Shown here piece by piece: positions 22,705 through 33,761 of a stretch of DNA of 64,000 nt (the stretch's first letter is position 1; the number at the start of each line of letters is the position of its first letter). The stretch comes from Talaromyces rugulosus (taxonomy: Eukaryota > Ascomycota > Eurotiomycetes > Eurotiales > Trichocomaceae). The notes beneath the pieces were generated by a model. The model did not search any database, was not told the origin of the DNA, and saw only the letters and a list, made by a program, of their open reading frames with translations. The stretch is taken from the NCBI RefSeq assembly GCF_013368755.1, contig NC_049563.1, positions 4,774,001 through 4,838,000 on the forward strand, written 5' to 3'. Made by a program: the position numbers and the translations under genes.

Positions 22705-23982
22705 ATGAAAGGCATCATCTTTCGACCCCTCACCGCTCGACGCTTTACACTCCAGCATCACCATGCATATACAAGATATTCAAGACAGATATGCCGCACA
22801 ATCGCCACTACGACAAAGGATATCAACACTCAAAAGGCCAATCGCCCACTAGAAGGCATCACAGTGGTCAGTCTCGAGCAAGCAATAGCAGCGCCATTTT
22901 GTACCCGACACCTGGCTGATCAGGGAGCCAGGGTCATCAAAGTAGAACGTCCGGTTGTCGGCGATTTTGCTCGCAACTACGATACGCGTGTCAACGGGCT
23001 GGCATCACATTTTGTCTGGGTCAATAGATCTAAGGAGTCGCTCGCACTAGATTTGAAAAACTCGGCAGATCATCAAGTTCTGATGCGTTTGCTCTCGCGC
23101 GCTGACGTTCTCGTGCAAAACCTAGCTCCGGGGGCCGCGACTCGGTTGGGATTGTCTCACGAGGCGCTGAAGGAGAAAATTCCGGGGTTGATAGTTTGCA
23201 ATATCTCGGGGTATGGCGAGAATGGTCCTTACCGGGATAAAAAAGCATATGATCTGCTCATTCAAAGCGAGGCCGGAATGCTCTCGGTGACTGGGAGCAA
23301 AGATGAACCAGCAAAAGTCGGCATATCCATTGCTGACATCTCAGCGGGCATGTATGCCTACTCTAATATCTTGACAGCGCTCATGCAGCGTGCCAAAGAC
23401 GGCCTTGGCCGGAAGATCGATATTTCCATGCTTGAATGTATGGTAGAATGGATGGGTTTCCCGCTCTATTATACCTATGGAAATGCTCCAGGCCCTGCGC
23501 GAGCCGGCGCCTCGCACGCCGCAATCTATCCCTACGGACTCTTCAGCACAGGGGATAATCGACAAGTAATGCTAGGAATCCAGAACGAGCGTGAATGGGC
23601 CAATTTCTGCGAAAAGGTTCTACGAAAACCCGAAGTTACAACAGACCCGAGATTTGTAAACAATTCGCTTCGAACTCAAAACCGGGATGCTCTCAGAGAC
23701 ATTATTCACGAGTCGTTTTCGACTCTCACTGCGGATGAGGCTATCAATCTGTTGGAAAAATCCAAGATTGCAAATGCAAATGTCAACTCTATGAACGACG
23801 TCTGGGAACACCCGCAGCTGAAAGCCCGGGAGCGGTGGACCGAAGTTAACACACCTAACGGCGCTGTGCCTGCTTTGTTCCCGCCTGGATCCTCTGATGC
23901 TCATGAGCTGAAACCAGTTCCTGACGTTGGAGAGCATAATAAATCTATTTTTGAAGAATTAGGAATCGAAAAAGTTGATTGA
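22705..23982 (+). CDS. Class III CoA-transferase (CaiB/BaiF, SUGCT-like), probably mitochondrial
   Basis: An intronless gene of 425 aa. The first 45 residues are Arg/His/Thr-rich without acids, typical of a mitochondrial presequence. The family core begins at LEGITVVSLEQAIAAPFCTRHLADQGA and includes KVERPVVGDFAR. Asp183 in KKAYDLLIQSEAG sits at the position of the catalytic aspartate that forms the mixed anhydride. Family members move CoA between carboxylic acids; the human relative SUGCT uses succinyl-CoA with glutarate or related dicarboxylates. Together with the divergent acyl-CoA dehydrogenase this suggests activation then oxidation of an acid. Racemase-type members (alpha-methylacyl-CoA) are the alternative. 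Confidence 0.92.
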   Translation: MKGIIFRPLTARRFTLQHHHAYTRYSRQICRTIATTTKDINTQKANRPLEGITVVSLEQAIAAPFCTRHLADQGARVIKVERPVVGDFARNYDTRVNGLASHFVWVNRSKESLALDLKNSADHQVLMRLLSRADVLVQNLAPGAATRLGLSHEALKEKIPGLIVCNISGYGENGPYRDKKAYDLLIQSEAGMLSVTGSKDEPAKVGISIADISAGMYAYSNILTALMQRAKDGLGRKIDISMLECMVEWMGFPLYYTYGNAPGPARAGASHAAIYPYGLFSTGDNRQVMLGIQNEREWANFCEKVLRKPEVTTDPRFVNNSLRTQNRDALRDIIHESFSTLTADEAINLLEKSKIANANVNSMNDVWEHPQLKARERWTEVNTPNGAVPALFPPGSSDAHELKPVPDVGEHNKSIFEELGIEKVD

Positions 23983-24201
23983 GTATTAATAGATCAATGA
24001 CTCATGGATGGAATAAACATTGCTAGAGCATTTATACTGGTCAAGTAGACATCTCGGATTCAGATTACAATGTGCATACACTACAGTGTGTAAATTATCA
24101 TTAAAATATAAAGCCCAGCCAAATAAAGCCTTTCAAGGAAAAGGATAAAGCAAAAGAAAACCCATAAAAAATCTGAAGATAGAATTCCATAGGCAACCTA
24201 T

Positions 24202-27200
24202 TCACTGATTCCCATGACTGAGCTTTTCCTCGCTCTCAGATTGCTCTAATTTTGCTTTCCTCGACTTGCGAGTACTAACAAGAGCCTTAATATGTTGAGT
24301 ACCATGAAGATATAGCCACGAGAGGAAGAACACGGCTGCAAAATTAAACCCTATATATGCCCAGAATATTCCCTAGATAGACGTAGTGATTAGCATAGTA
24401 AACTTTTACATAGCAAATACTTGATAGGGACAACATACGAAATTCCGCCACTTGTTCGAATAGGATACATTAAAGCCCTCGGCCTAGGTAGGACACCTCA
24501 GTTAGCTTTATATCCATATACGGCAAGGGGGATTGAATTGGAATGAGCACTCACAAATTGATCGCCGGTTGAGTACTGGCAGAATGAACACATCCCATTG
24601 CCAGAATCCTGGACATAGCCGCCAGACTGCGCGGCAAATGCGCCGGCATAACCTTGACAGGTCATTCCCGGCGGTGGACTGAACTTGGCCTCCTCACGAC
24701 CAATGCACTGAACAGATTGTTTATGCACCACGACGCCCAGATATGCCTCGAGCAGATATTTGAACGGGGTGAGCCAGTACATCCACGATCTCCAGAACGA
24801 AGGAAGCGCCATATAAGGCACCACAACGCCGCAAAACGATACCACAAAAGTGAAAAATGCAGGAACAAGTAGCGATGCGAATAGCTCATTGGGAGATAGC
24901 GCAGCGATGAATTGTCCGAAGCCAATGTAGAAGAGCTCAAAGAGAAGTACGAGGATATATGTGAAACCAGCCGTGAACGAGTCGCGAGGAAATCCAACTC
25001 CCCAGTACCAACAGTTGAAGTATATAGAACCCGCGACGATCGAGTACGGGATTTCGGGGAGAATAGCACTCGTTACAAATGCAGTCCAAGAGTATATTTT
25101 TGCCTTGCCCTCACGCGACTCATACATATTTCGGAAATGTAAGAATCGAGGTTGAAGTTGCTGGATAAGTGGAGGGCAGATGGTGAGGGTCATGAAAACG
25201 GAAAACAATCGTGATTGCATGTCGATGTAGCTGTGCCCTAGCTTCCAAAATGTAAATGTATTAAAAAGACCGGTAAATATGTGTAGCATGAATTTTCCCT
25301 GCATCACACTGTTAGGTTTTCCCTCCGGGCTGTAGGACTGAATTGATGAAGGAGAAACCCACGATAATATATTCAGGGGAACGCCAATAGGTAACGAACG
25401 AGCGTTTGGTAGTAACCAAGATCTGAGTCCAAACTGGCATCGCATATTCTCTATCATCTTTTGTTTCTTCGCCGGTCTTTTGGTTGCGACGTGAGTTAAC
25501 GATTTCTTGGATTTCTTCAGTACGATGTTTGTTTTCTTCAGACTTAGCCCAAACATCTCCCCAGTCTTTGCCTTTATAATCTGGATTCCCGGCCCCGATG
25601 ACTTCCAACATGTACTGATCATATCGTAAGCAAAACTGTAGTTTTATGAGATAGGGGAAACTGAAATATACCTCTGCAGGGTTGGCATCATTGGGGCACT
25701 GCTTGCCTCCGTTCCTTTCAAAATAGTTTAGCAAAGTTCGACTATCTGCGCCGAGCTCTCCATGATAGACAACCCGGCCACCACTCTTTAGCAATACGAG
25801 GTCATCAAATTTTTCAAACAATACAGCCGACGGCTGGTGAATTGTGCACAAAACAGCTTGTCCCGCGTCTGCAAGACGACGAAGGAACCGCACGATATTG
25901 TACGCAGCAAGCGAGTCTAGTCCGGATGTCGGTTCGTCAAGGAAAAGAAGCAACTCGGGCTTACTAGCGAGTTCGACGGCGATTGTAAGACGCTTTCGCT
26001 GCTCTTGGTTCAATCCGGATCCGCCAGAACCAACTGTTGCGCCGGCAAGCGATCGCATTTCCAAGAGATCAATGACTTTCTCACAGTAATCGTACTTTTC
26101 CTTTAGAGGGATCTCTCGAGGCTGTCGGAGTTTTGCTGAGAATCTCAGGCATTCGCGGACTGTTGCAGTGGGTTCGTGAACGTCCACTTGCTCTGCGAAT
26201 CCCGTGGCCCGCTGGAAGCTTTTTGGCAAAGTTCTGTTTCATTGTGAGATATTATACCAAACTCGGGAATAGGGGATTACTTACCGGCCGTTTATTAAAA
26301 AATCACCCTTGACAACTCCGACGTTGACTCTCTGAGCAAGTACATTGAGAAGTGTTGTTTTTCTATCTGAATTAGCATCAAATTTTGCCCATGGCATTGT
26401 GGTGTAAACTCACCCAGCACCAGAAGCCCCCATCATTGCCGTGAGACGACCAGGCTTGACGTAGCCTTGGACGTCATCCAGAAGCCGCTTCTGACCCCCT
26501 TTGACAGGAATATCATAGTTCACATTCTGCCACGTGAATATGGCAGTATTTTGAGCAATACCTTCCACCTGATTTTCCGAGGCGTCGGGTTCGTTTTCCG
26601 TGTTTTGTGCACTACGATTGGTCTGATCGCCAGCTTCTTCGTCCCCCGGAGATGTCTTATTTTTCAGAGCATCGTCTACACCCTTGGGAGCCTGACCTCT
26701 CAGAAAGATAGTCACAGAACTGCCTCCCTTATTAGGTCTTTGCATCTCCATTCCTATCATTGTCAAAGTCACAAAGAAAAGGAACCAGGCAATAATGATA
26801 CCGAAATTGCGCCACATATGAGACCGTGAGTATGTGTACGCCGTTTGAATATAATTTGAGCCCCTCACGATTGTTTGCCCCGGTTCGCTCCCCTGGATTA
26901 AGCAACTTTGATGCTGTGGGGTGGCATTAGGGCCTTCGGGGACCAGATATGGAGGGGTGCATTCGATATTGAGGTGGTGGAATTCGTTTCCCATTAACGC
27001 TTCAAATGCGTACTGGACAGGGTTAATCCATATTAGCCATTTGAGCCATGGGTGCATTTTCCATGGGGGAATTAAGTATCCTAAATGGCGGCTGTCAGGA
27101 ATTGTCAGAGTTATTATCGTGATAATGCATACCAGTGTAGACGATTAATGCTTGTAACGCAACACCAGTGACTCGAGTGGCTGGAATATTATTAGCTATG

Positions 27201-29418
27201 TCCATATCAGTTGATGTGAGTCTTGTTTACGTACCAACATCGAGCGAGGGACAGAGGGCCCCCACTGCTCGAAAAAACGAATATAGTGTCATAGTGAGAA
27301 TGAACAAAAACAAAAGACTGATGAAGAATTGCGAAGCTGTTCGTGATAGGTTTGCCATGCTTTAGTGTGTTAGTCGACTGATTCAATGTTGAATATTGAC
27401 TCTTCTTTTCAGAAGAACGTACAAGTAGACCACTATATCAAATAATACTACTTGAAAAAGGACCAGAGGCATATCGACGACAACCTGGGCTAGGGCATAA
27501 GCAGACGGACGGTAGAATGAGCTACAGAGATTAGCACTTGTTCCGAAATTTGATCCTTTTGGGGGTCCTCACAAGCTTTTATGTTTCATCAAAATTGGCC
27601 GACTTGAAAACGTCGCGGTGAGCTCAGCAAGGGCAAGTAGGGAATTGAAAAGGAGCATGAAGAACATGACTCCTCCTCTGGGGAAGACACCAGTACTATG
27701 TTATAGATATTCATATCAGCATATATTCCACTTTTGTCCTAATGAGGAGAACATACCTGTTTGGTTGAAGATTATAAAACAAACTTCCAACAATCAGGGC
27801 CTGGAACAAAAGCATACACCATTTTCCATAAAGAGACTGTTTGTCTCCAGTCATCACTAGAAATTGGCGCTTTGTAAGCGCAAGGACCTGTTTCTGAAAT
27901 GAAAGGGTGAAGTTCCTCTGTTTGATTTTTTTGCGAGCAGCTTCGCGATCAAGTTGTTGCTTATCCAGCTCCTTTTTGAAATCCTCGACATCCTTGACAG
28001 CCAAGGCCCGCTCATCGCTGTTGAGATAGGCACTTTCAAACTCTTCTGCTGTACGCGGAATTCTATCTTCCCAGCCCGACTTTACTCGTCTAGCATGTGG
28101 ATCACTAACGGATGTCAAAAAGTCGGGGGTTGTCCAGCGCGGAGGGCATTCAAAACCCAGATTCTCAAAGTAGGCTTTAGCATCCACTGTTCGACCGAAG
28201 TAGGCGCATCGGCCTTCTTCAATCAACACAACTTTGTCAAACAAATCGTATAGGCTTTCTGCCGCCTGATATAGCGCAACCAAGGTTGAAACATGTGCCA
28301 TATCTGTCAGACTCCGCAGACTCTGGACATACTCCAAGGCGGTGCTCGCATCCAGGCCTCTGGTCGAATTATCCCAGCACTGTGTGCTTGCTTTGGTGAT
28401 CATAGCTTCAGCAATAGAGACACGCTTCTTCTCGCCGCCAGAAATCCCGTGTATCAATGCATCGCCCACTTTTGTGTCCATTGTGTGTTCTATCCAGAAC
28501 AGTTTCGCTATCGCACTGAGAAAAGTCTTTTGATACTCTTCTCTGCTCTCTCCTTCATTGCGAGATTCTTTCCCGGGAGTTCGAGTTTGGAGAGCAAACA
28601 TGAGGGTTTGTTTTACTGTCAGGGTAGCGTAATGCAGATCATCTTCGGGGTTGTATGATACTGCGTGGATAGTCAGTATTTTGATATTTTTCATAAGAAA
28701 CTGTCAAGGGACTGACCTTCTGATCTATAATTTTTCGCCATGGTCGTGGGATCTGTTCCGCCATAGGACACATCGCCTTCGATACTTTCATACCCGGCTC
28801 TTTGGTTGCCAATGGTTTTCAGGAATGTTGAGCACCCTGACCCTGGTCGACCAAGAACAAGCAGCATCTCTCCCGGGCGTACACAACCCTGGAAAAAAGA
28901 AGTTAGAGGCGGGAATAATGACAGGGGAGAACATCACTTACGGTAAAATCATTCAAGATTGTCTTGACAGGAGCACTCTTGCCCGCCCCTTTTCTACCTC
29001 GAGAAAGCAACCCCTTCAACAGCCGAGGCAGCCCAAGAAAGACATCTCCCACAGACGGCTGAAGAGCAGCACCAAGTCCAACACCTTTTACAGTAAGATT
29101 CTTCCAAATAACACCAACATGCCTCGTCTTTTCCTCCTCTGACTGTGCCTGTCTCTGACGGCCAAACATGCGCGACATCAGCCGCTGGATCTCGGCCCAT
29201 TCTTCGTTCTTTTCTCCGGAGATGCCGGATCTTGTTGAGAGTTGTCGGAGGAGAGTGTTAGAGATGGTTTGGTCAGTGTTTTCGGGATTTGTCTCTTGCT
29301 TTTCAGGGTCTTCTGTGGTGTAGGTTCCTGTGCGAATTGGAGAAAAGCCTGTGGGCGACTTGGTTTCGCTCGAGCCCGAGCTATGCTCATTGGGCTCCTG
29401 TGGGGAAGCCGTAGCCAT
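24202..29418 (-). CDS. PDR-type ABC transporter (ABCG, Cdr1/Pdr5 family)
   Basis: Fourteen exons (29418-28942, 28888-28717, 28660-27757, 27677-27573, 27521-27423, 27359-27235, 27180-27133, 27080-26414, 26362-26285, 26233-25672, 25614-25363, 25298-24555, 24483-24439, 24372-24202) keep frame throughout and give 1482 aa, the normal full size. The order is NBD-TMD-NBD-TMD. NBD1 has GRPGSGCST (the fungal Walker A with Cys instead of Lys), [13 protein letters not shown] and [14 protein letters not shown]2 has GASGAGKTT, a degenerate signature [11 protein letters not shown] and [12 protein letters not shown]. This asymmetry is normal for the family. It works in the plasma membrane as an exporter of drugs or toxic small molecules. 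A TGACGTCA site lies in its promoter. Confidence 0.96.
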
Positions 29419-30348
29419 AATGATGGCTAAAGCAAGTTGTCGTAGGCTATTACCTTCTTTCTATATCAGAAGATAAGGTTCAATAAACGGATATATGAAC
29501 AAATTGCAGAGGAAAACTGGCAACGGCTACATGGCAATTATAGAAATAATAATAATCAATCGCTTATTAATACACAGAATTTCTAAGTCTAGGATCATCA
29601 GGGCCTTTGAACGGTCCCAAACTTGTTTCTCTCAATCGCATCTGCGATCGAGAACCAAAAAAAGATGTCTCATGACGTCACGGCGACAGCGAGTATCAGA
29701 TCGACAAACACGCGCATTTACTGTCGGAGTCGTAGTAAAAGTTATGCATTATGATTATTTAAGATTGGATAAGTTTTCATCTGAGATTTTATTAATTCTC
29801 GCTGCCATAAGTTTGACTTACAGAGCTACAACTACAAAATGTCAATCCGGAGCTTCCGGGTATGACGAAATTGTATACAGCTCGATTTATTTCGATGTAT
29901 ATAGAGACAAACACACTATAAAATCACATGTATTTATTTTTATTTTGATAACATCATTCGGTAAAACTCTGATACGACACTAAAATGCCATTTTCCTACA
30001 AAAGGCATTTGTAGATCGCGGAGGATATCAAGGTGATGATATCATGCCTGCATCAGCAATCTCTCGGTTCGGATCTTGGGCTTCGGATTCGGAAGCGCTG
30101 CATCCGGTATGTTTTTATATTATTAATAGGATATTTATATGCATTTGGATATCTTGGCATCTGCATGGTTCGTGTTGGTGGTGCTGGTACTGGTATTGTC
30201 ACTCCACTACCGTCAAGTGCTTGGATGGTATCAAAATCTTGTCTTTGGATCTAAAATCTATCGTATCGGCGTATAATAGTAAAAGTCCAAAGAAAAATAC
30301 AAGAAAATAAAGTACAACGAGGGGCACAAAAGAAGAAGTTTTCAATAG
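29419..30348. other. Intergenic region upstream of the ABC transporter
   Basis: A 930-bp, AT-rich stretch with no supported gene. It contains the ABC transporter promoter, including a perfect TGACGTCA palindrome listed separately. Confidence 0.55.
29673..29680. promoter_or_regulatory. CRE/ATF-type site TGACGTCA
   Basis: A perfect 8-bp palindrome lies 255 bp upstream of the ABC transporter start codon. Fungal bZIP factors of the Atf1/AtfA group bind this sequence in stress-responsive promoters. Use by this gene is inferred. Confidence 0.45.
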
Positions 30349-31095
30349 TCATCGCAAAACCTGATCCCTGACAAGCATGGTGTTGACCCCATGAAGACTG
30401 CCGTGAATTTTGCGCGCCTCGTTTTCCATGTCCATCTGCAAGACCTGCATCTGTGCATCGAGACTGCACAGTGTTCGAGCTATGGGACCTGCGCGTTTAC
30501 GGAATTCGCACGAGATAAATGCCTGGTGATTCTTGGTCGGAAGGCCGTCAACTTGATGTTGGCGCAGGAACTGGTGCAGACTTGAGAGAGCCTCGACCTG
30601 CTCTTCGTACTCCTTCAACAAGCTGGTTATATACTGTAAATTATCCAAGGCGACGCCATCATAAAGCTGGAGTGTCTCGATGACTGGTTGTTTTTCGCGA
30701 TTATCAAACAGGGCATTGGAGAGAAGGCTTTGTAAACCGATGGTGGTTTCATCTTGATGCTCGTCAGACATGGGATTCCGAGTATTCAGCAGCTCGGCCA
30801 TGCCAGCCCCCATGTATAGTTTTCGCAGCTGGCTGGCATGGGTCGGTCCCTTGCCGTCGTGGACCTGGTACAGGCCAAACCAAACCTTCTCCCAGGAAGC
30901 AATCAGCTTGTCTTGGAAATGCAGCACAAGTTCGGCGTATTCTTCCCTCGTCAAATGGCCCACGTCAGGAACATAGGTCGTTGGGTACGGGCATGGCGTG
31001 CACATCTTGGCTTTCTCAACGCAGATGCCCATCTTCTGGGCAAGCCATGCAGAAGAGGTGGACTCGGATCTGATAGCGGACTCGTCGGTATACAT
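30349..31095 (-). CDS. Unknown protein, 248 aa, helical
   Basis: A single frame from a clear ATG. The sequence is rich in predicted amphipathic helix (AELVLHFQDKLIASWEKVWFGLYQV; LQYITSLLKEYEEQVEALSSLHQFLRQH) and includes four Cys in the first 35 residues (MGICVEKAKMCTPCPYP). There is no signal peptide or membrane segment. I do not recognise a catalytic family. It may be a helical adaptor-type protein. An upstream 5' untranslated intron is possible. Confidence 0.55.
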   Translation of the reverse strand: MYTDESAIRSESTSSAWLAQKMGICVEKAKMCTPCPYPTTYVPDVGHLTREEYAELVLHFQDKLIASWEKVWFGLYQVHDGKGPTHASQLRKLYMGAGMAELLNTRNPMSDEHQDETTIGLQSLLSNALFDNREKQPVIETLQLYDGVALDNLQYITSLLKEYEEQVEALSSLHQFLRQHQVDGLPTKNHQAFISCEFRKRAGPIARTLCSLDAQMQVLQMDMENEARKIHGSLHGVNTMLVRDQVLR

Positions 31096-31954
31096 TCTAA
31101 GGTCTTCGGTTAGGGATATGGTTGACGAGGAGCGGACGCTATTGCCGTGGATGTCAGTATCAGTCGCTAGCCTCGACTACCAAGACTAAGACACATACAG
31201 TGGGATGCGAGAAAGTGGTGCTCGGCCCTTCGTGACGGGGCCCAACGAGGCACCCCTAACAAGTCGCAACATTTTGATGTCTTGCAGCAAAAAGACTCGT
31301 GCCAGGGGTCAGTTTTGGAGAGAAGATGTGAGAGAAGAAGTAGAAGACACAATGCGATTTATGGCGGGCAAGAGGACAAGCGAAGAACACGTGCTGCCTC
31401 GCTATCGACCATTAGGGCAACAACTCTGACCGCGGTCTTTCAAAAAGGGGGGGAATTTCTAATCATCGACATTAAACGGGAAATGGCGGCAATGGCGACA
31501 ACAAAGGACAGCGGCGCCCAACTCAGATCACATCATCAAACGCAAACGCAAACGCATAGCAAACAGGAAACATGATAGCGATGCACATGGATGGTGGAGC
31601 TCTGCTCACCGGCCCTTCCAGAACCAGGACTTTGATAACCTTAGGCCAAGCTTAATAATAAATCTTATAGAAACTCAATTCAAATATGTTCCTTGAAATT
31701 CGTCATGATTTTTGGTCCATCCAGCGAGGCTGATGACCATATTTTTACTCGTACATGAACCCGTCTAACCCGAAACCCCGAAATACAAACAATTATTAAA
31801 ACAAACAAAATAAGTTCGCCGCCCGAAATGCATCAATCATATGTCATCAATCCAAACAGTAGGGTATATCGTCTCTCCATCGTCACGTCTGAGGATATGT
31901 ATGTATCAAGTGTCGACCGCCTCATATATACGTCAACCGGTGTGCCGGTAGTCA
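31096..31954. other. Intergenic region
   Basis: It contains the promoter of the 248-aa gene and the 3' end of the small membrane protein gene. An E-box CACGTG occurs near 31388. No gene is recognised. Confidence 0.5.
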
Positions 31955-32104
31955 TTAATCGTCCCCTTCTTCTTCATCTACTTGCCGTTTTCGCGAGAAG
32001 AACACGGCGTGATTCTGGAGCGCGTAGATGCCGAAACCGACGAGGGCGAGCACGATGAAGAGGATGATGATGATGAGCGCAATAGCGACGTTTTGTTTGA
32101 CCAT
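31955..32104 (-). CDS. Small single-pass membrane protein, 49 aa
   Basis: This short frame starts MVKQNV and consists of one strong hydrophobic helix (about residues 6-29, Ile/Leu/Val/Phe/Gly). A short juxtamembrane segment ending in SRKRQ follows, then an acidic end (DEEEGDD). A Lys-flanked N-terminus, one helix and a charged tail form a coherent small membrane protein, not random sequence. It is too small to name. The basic residues after the helix would favour the C-terminal tail in the cytosol. A chance open frame remains possible. Confidence 0.5.
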   Translation of the reverse strand: MVKQNVAIALIIIILFIVLALVGFGIYALQNHAVFFSRKRQVDEEEGDD

Positions 32105-32900
32105 GATGGCGGTCTGTTTGTTTCTTTTTCGGAAGGAGGTTGATAAGGTTTTTCTGTTCCTTGTATTTGTTAGCCATGGATCGATCTCCAACTGAGTTGA
32201 CCAAGCAATCACTCACCGAGAGACAAAGATGATAGATTGACGTGAATATCTCCCCGCAGAAGCTTATCTTAGCTTATCGAGGAATGAATGCAATTGTAGC
32301 ACAATTTGGCAATGTGCAAAGAGAGAGAGAGAGATCCAAGTCTGTACAAGTATGCAGAGGCTGTACAGCAGAATTCAGATGAAGAATGTGTGTAGGAGGA
32401 AAGAAATTGACAGGCAGGCCAGCACGCAGTCAGGCATTTATGGATGCCCTGTTGACACCAGCCACGACTTTTTTAAGCGGTGGCTGGGCCCTGCCGTCCC
32501 TGTACGCATGCTGATTGGCTGCTGGTTGCCACGAGGAACGGGAGACCCACCCCAGCCTCCCGATAAGATAAGATAAGATAGGATAGTGTTATCGATAACG
32601 ATAAGATAATCGTCCTCATTGTACTACTGAAGGGTCTTTGTACTTCAATAAATAATAATGCCAGTGCTATGTGAAGCACTGGATATCCAAGGCTAGTTCT
32701 ATCTTGTAGTAGGTGATGGCAGCGGAAAGTCTAGCCAGAAGAGGCATGGATCTGCCAACGAGGCTACGAGGCTGACATCGGGATACCCTCATGTTTATGT
32801 TTCTTATTCTTGCTATTTTCATAACGTACTCTCTAGATTTTGTTCTTGGTGAATACCCTACGCTTTCTTTCGTTTGCAGGCTTTTCTATTGAAACCAACT
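32105..32900. other. Intergenic region with GATA cluster and GA microsatellite
   Basis: A divergent spacer between the small membrane protein gene and the phosphorylase-domain gene. It holds a short GA repeat (near 32320-32333) and the GATA array listed separately. A CAG acceptor just before 32880 could end a 5' untranslated intron. Confidence 0.5.
32562..32608. promoter_or_regulatory. Dense GATA-factor site array
   Basis: Within 47 bp there are eight GATA cores on the + strand (starting at 32562, 32567, 32572, 32577, 32582, 32594, 32600, 32605) and one on the - strand (TATC at 32590). The first four form a tandem GATAA repeat. Such clusters bind fungal GATA regulators (AreA nitrogen control, SreA iron control, NsdD/light regulators). 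It lies about 290 bp before the phosphorylase-domain gene. Confidence 0.5.
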
Positions 32901-33761
32901 ATGCGCCCGACAACGTGCGGGGAGTTTGAGGTTGCTATTCTTTGCGCGCTCCCACACGAGGCTGACGCAGTGAGAGCCTTGTGTGATGAAACCTATGATG
33001 ACAACCACAATCACGCCTACAGCAAACCTGTTGGAGATGCTAATGTTTACTCCAATTGCAGGATTGGCAAGCATAATGTAGTTTTATGTTACATGCCCGG
33101 TATGGGCAAAGGAAGCGCCGCAGGGGTCGCGTCGAATCTGCGCATGAGCTACCCAGGGATCCAACTCGCTCTCCTCGTCGGAATTTGCGGTGCTGTGCCC
33201 TTTTCCACGCATGGCTCTGAAATTGTTCTCGGAGATGTCATTATCAGTGACAGCGTGGTTGAATACGACTTTGGGAGACAGTATCCAGATGGATTCCAGC
33301 GAAAGCACGATGCGAACACTACACTGGGAAGACCAAATCGTGAGATTAGAGCCGTTCTCTCGAGTCTCAAAACAAATTATTTGAGCAATAAATTTCTCGA
33401 GCGCATAAATCACCATCTACAGACTCTTCAGACACAAAAATCCTCCTGGGGCTACCCTGGCTCTGAACACGACATTCTGTATGAGGATTCTTATGATAAT
33501 GCAAACGACACTCAGGAAACAGGAAAAATCATCTATCGCAACAGACTTCACGAAGACACTATCAACCCCATCGTCCACATTGGGCCCATCGCATGCGCTG
33601 ATACTGTGATGAAATCCGGGAAACACCGTGATAAACTTGCAGAAGTAGAAGGGGTCATCGGCTTCGGAATGGAGGGAGCCGGAGTCCGGGATAACCTACC
33701 TTGTGTTATTATCAAGGGTGTATGTGATTATGCGGACAGCAACAAGAACAAATATCACTGA
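32901..33761 (+). CDS. Nucleoside-phosphorylase-domain protein (N-terminal domain of fungal NLR type), truncated
   Basis: An intronless frame of 286 aa. It carries the full PNP/UDP phosphorylase superfamily domain as found at the N-terminus of many fungal NOD-like receptors: EVAILCALPHEADAV at the start, PGMGKGSAA, LLVGICGAVP, GDVIISDSVVEYDFGRQYPDGF, GPIACADTVMKS, GFGMEGAGV (active-site Met-Glu) and GVCDYADS (catalytic Asp). It stops four residues after DYADSNKNK, where relatives continue for another helix and usually an NB-ARC/NACHT and repeat region. The following 120 nt stay open in another frame, so a frameshift or deletion may have cut a longer receptor. A stand-alone enzyme is the alternative. 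Confidence 0.75.
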   Translation: MRPTTCGEFEVAILCALPHEADAVRALCDETYDDNHNHAYSKPVGDANVYSNCRIGKHNVVLCYMPGMGKGSAAGVASNLRMSYPGIQLALLVGICGAVPFSTHGSEIVLGDVIISDSVVEYDFGRQYPDGFQRKHDANTTLGRPNREIRAVLSSLKTNYLSNKFLERINHHLQTLQTQKSSWGYPGSEHDILYEDSYDNANDTQETGKIIYRNRLHEDTINPIVHIGPIACADTVMKSGKHRDKLAEVEGVIGFGMEGAGVRDNLPCVIIKGVCDYADSNKNKYH

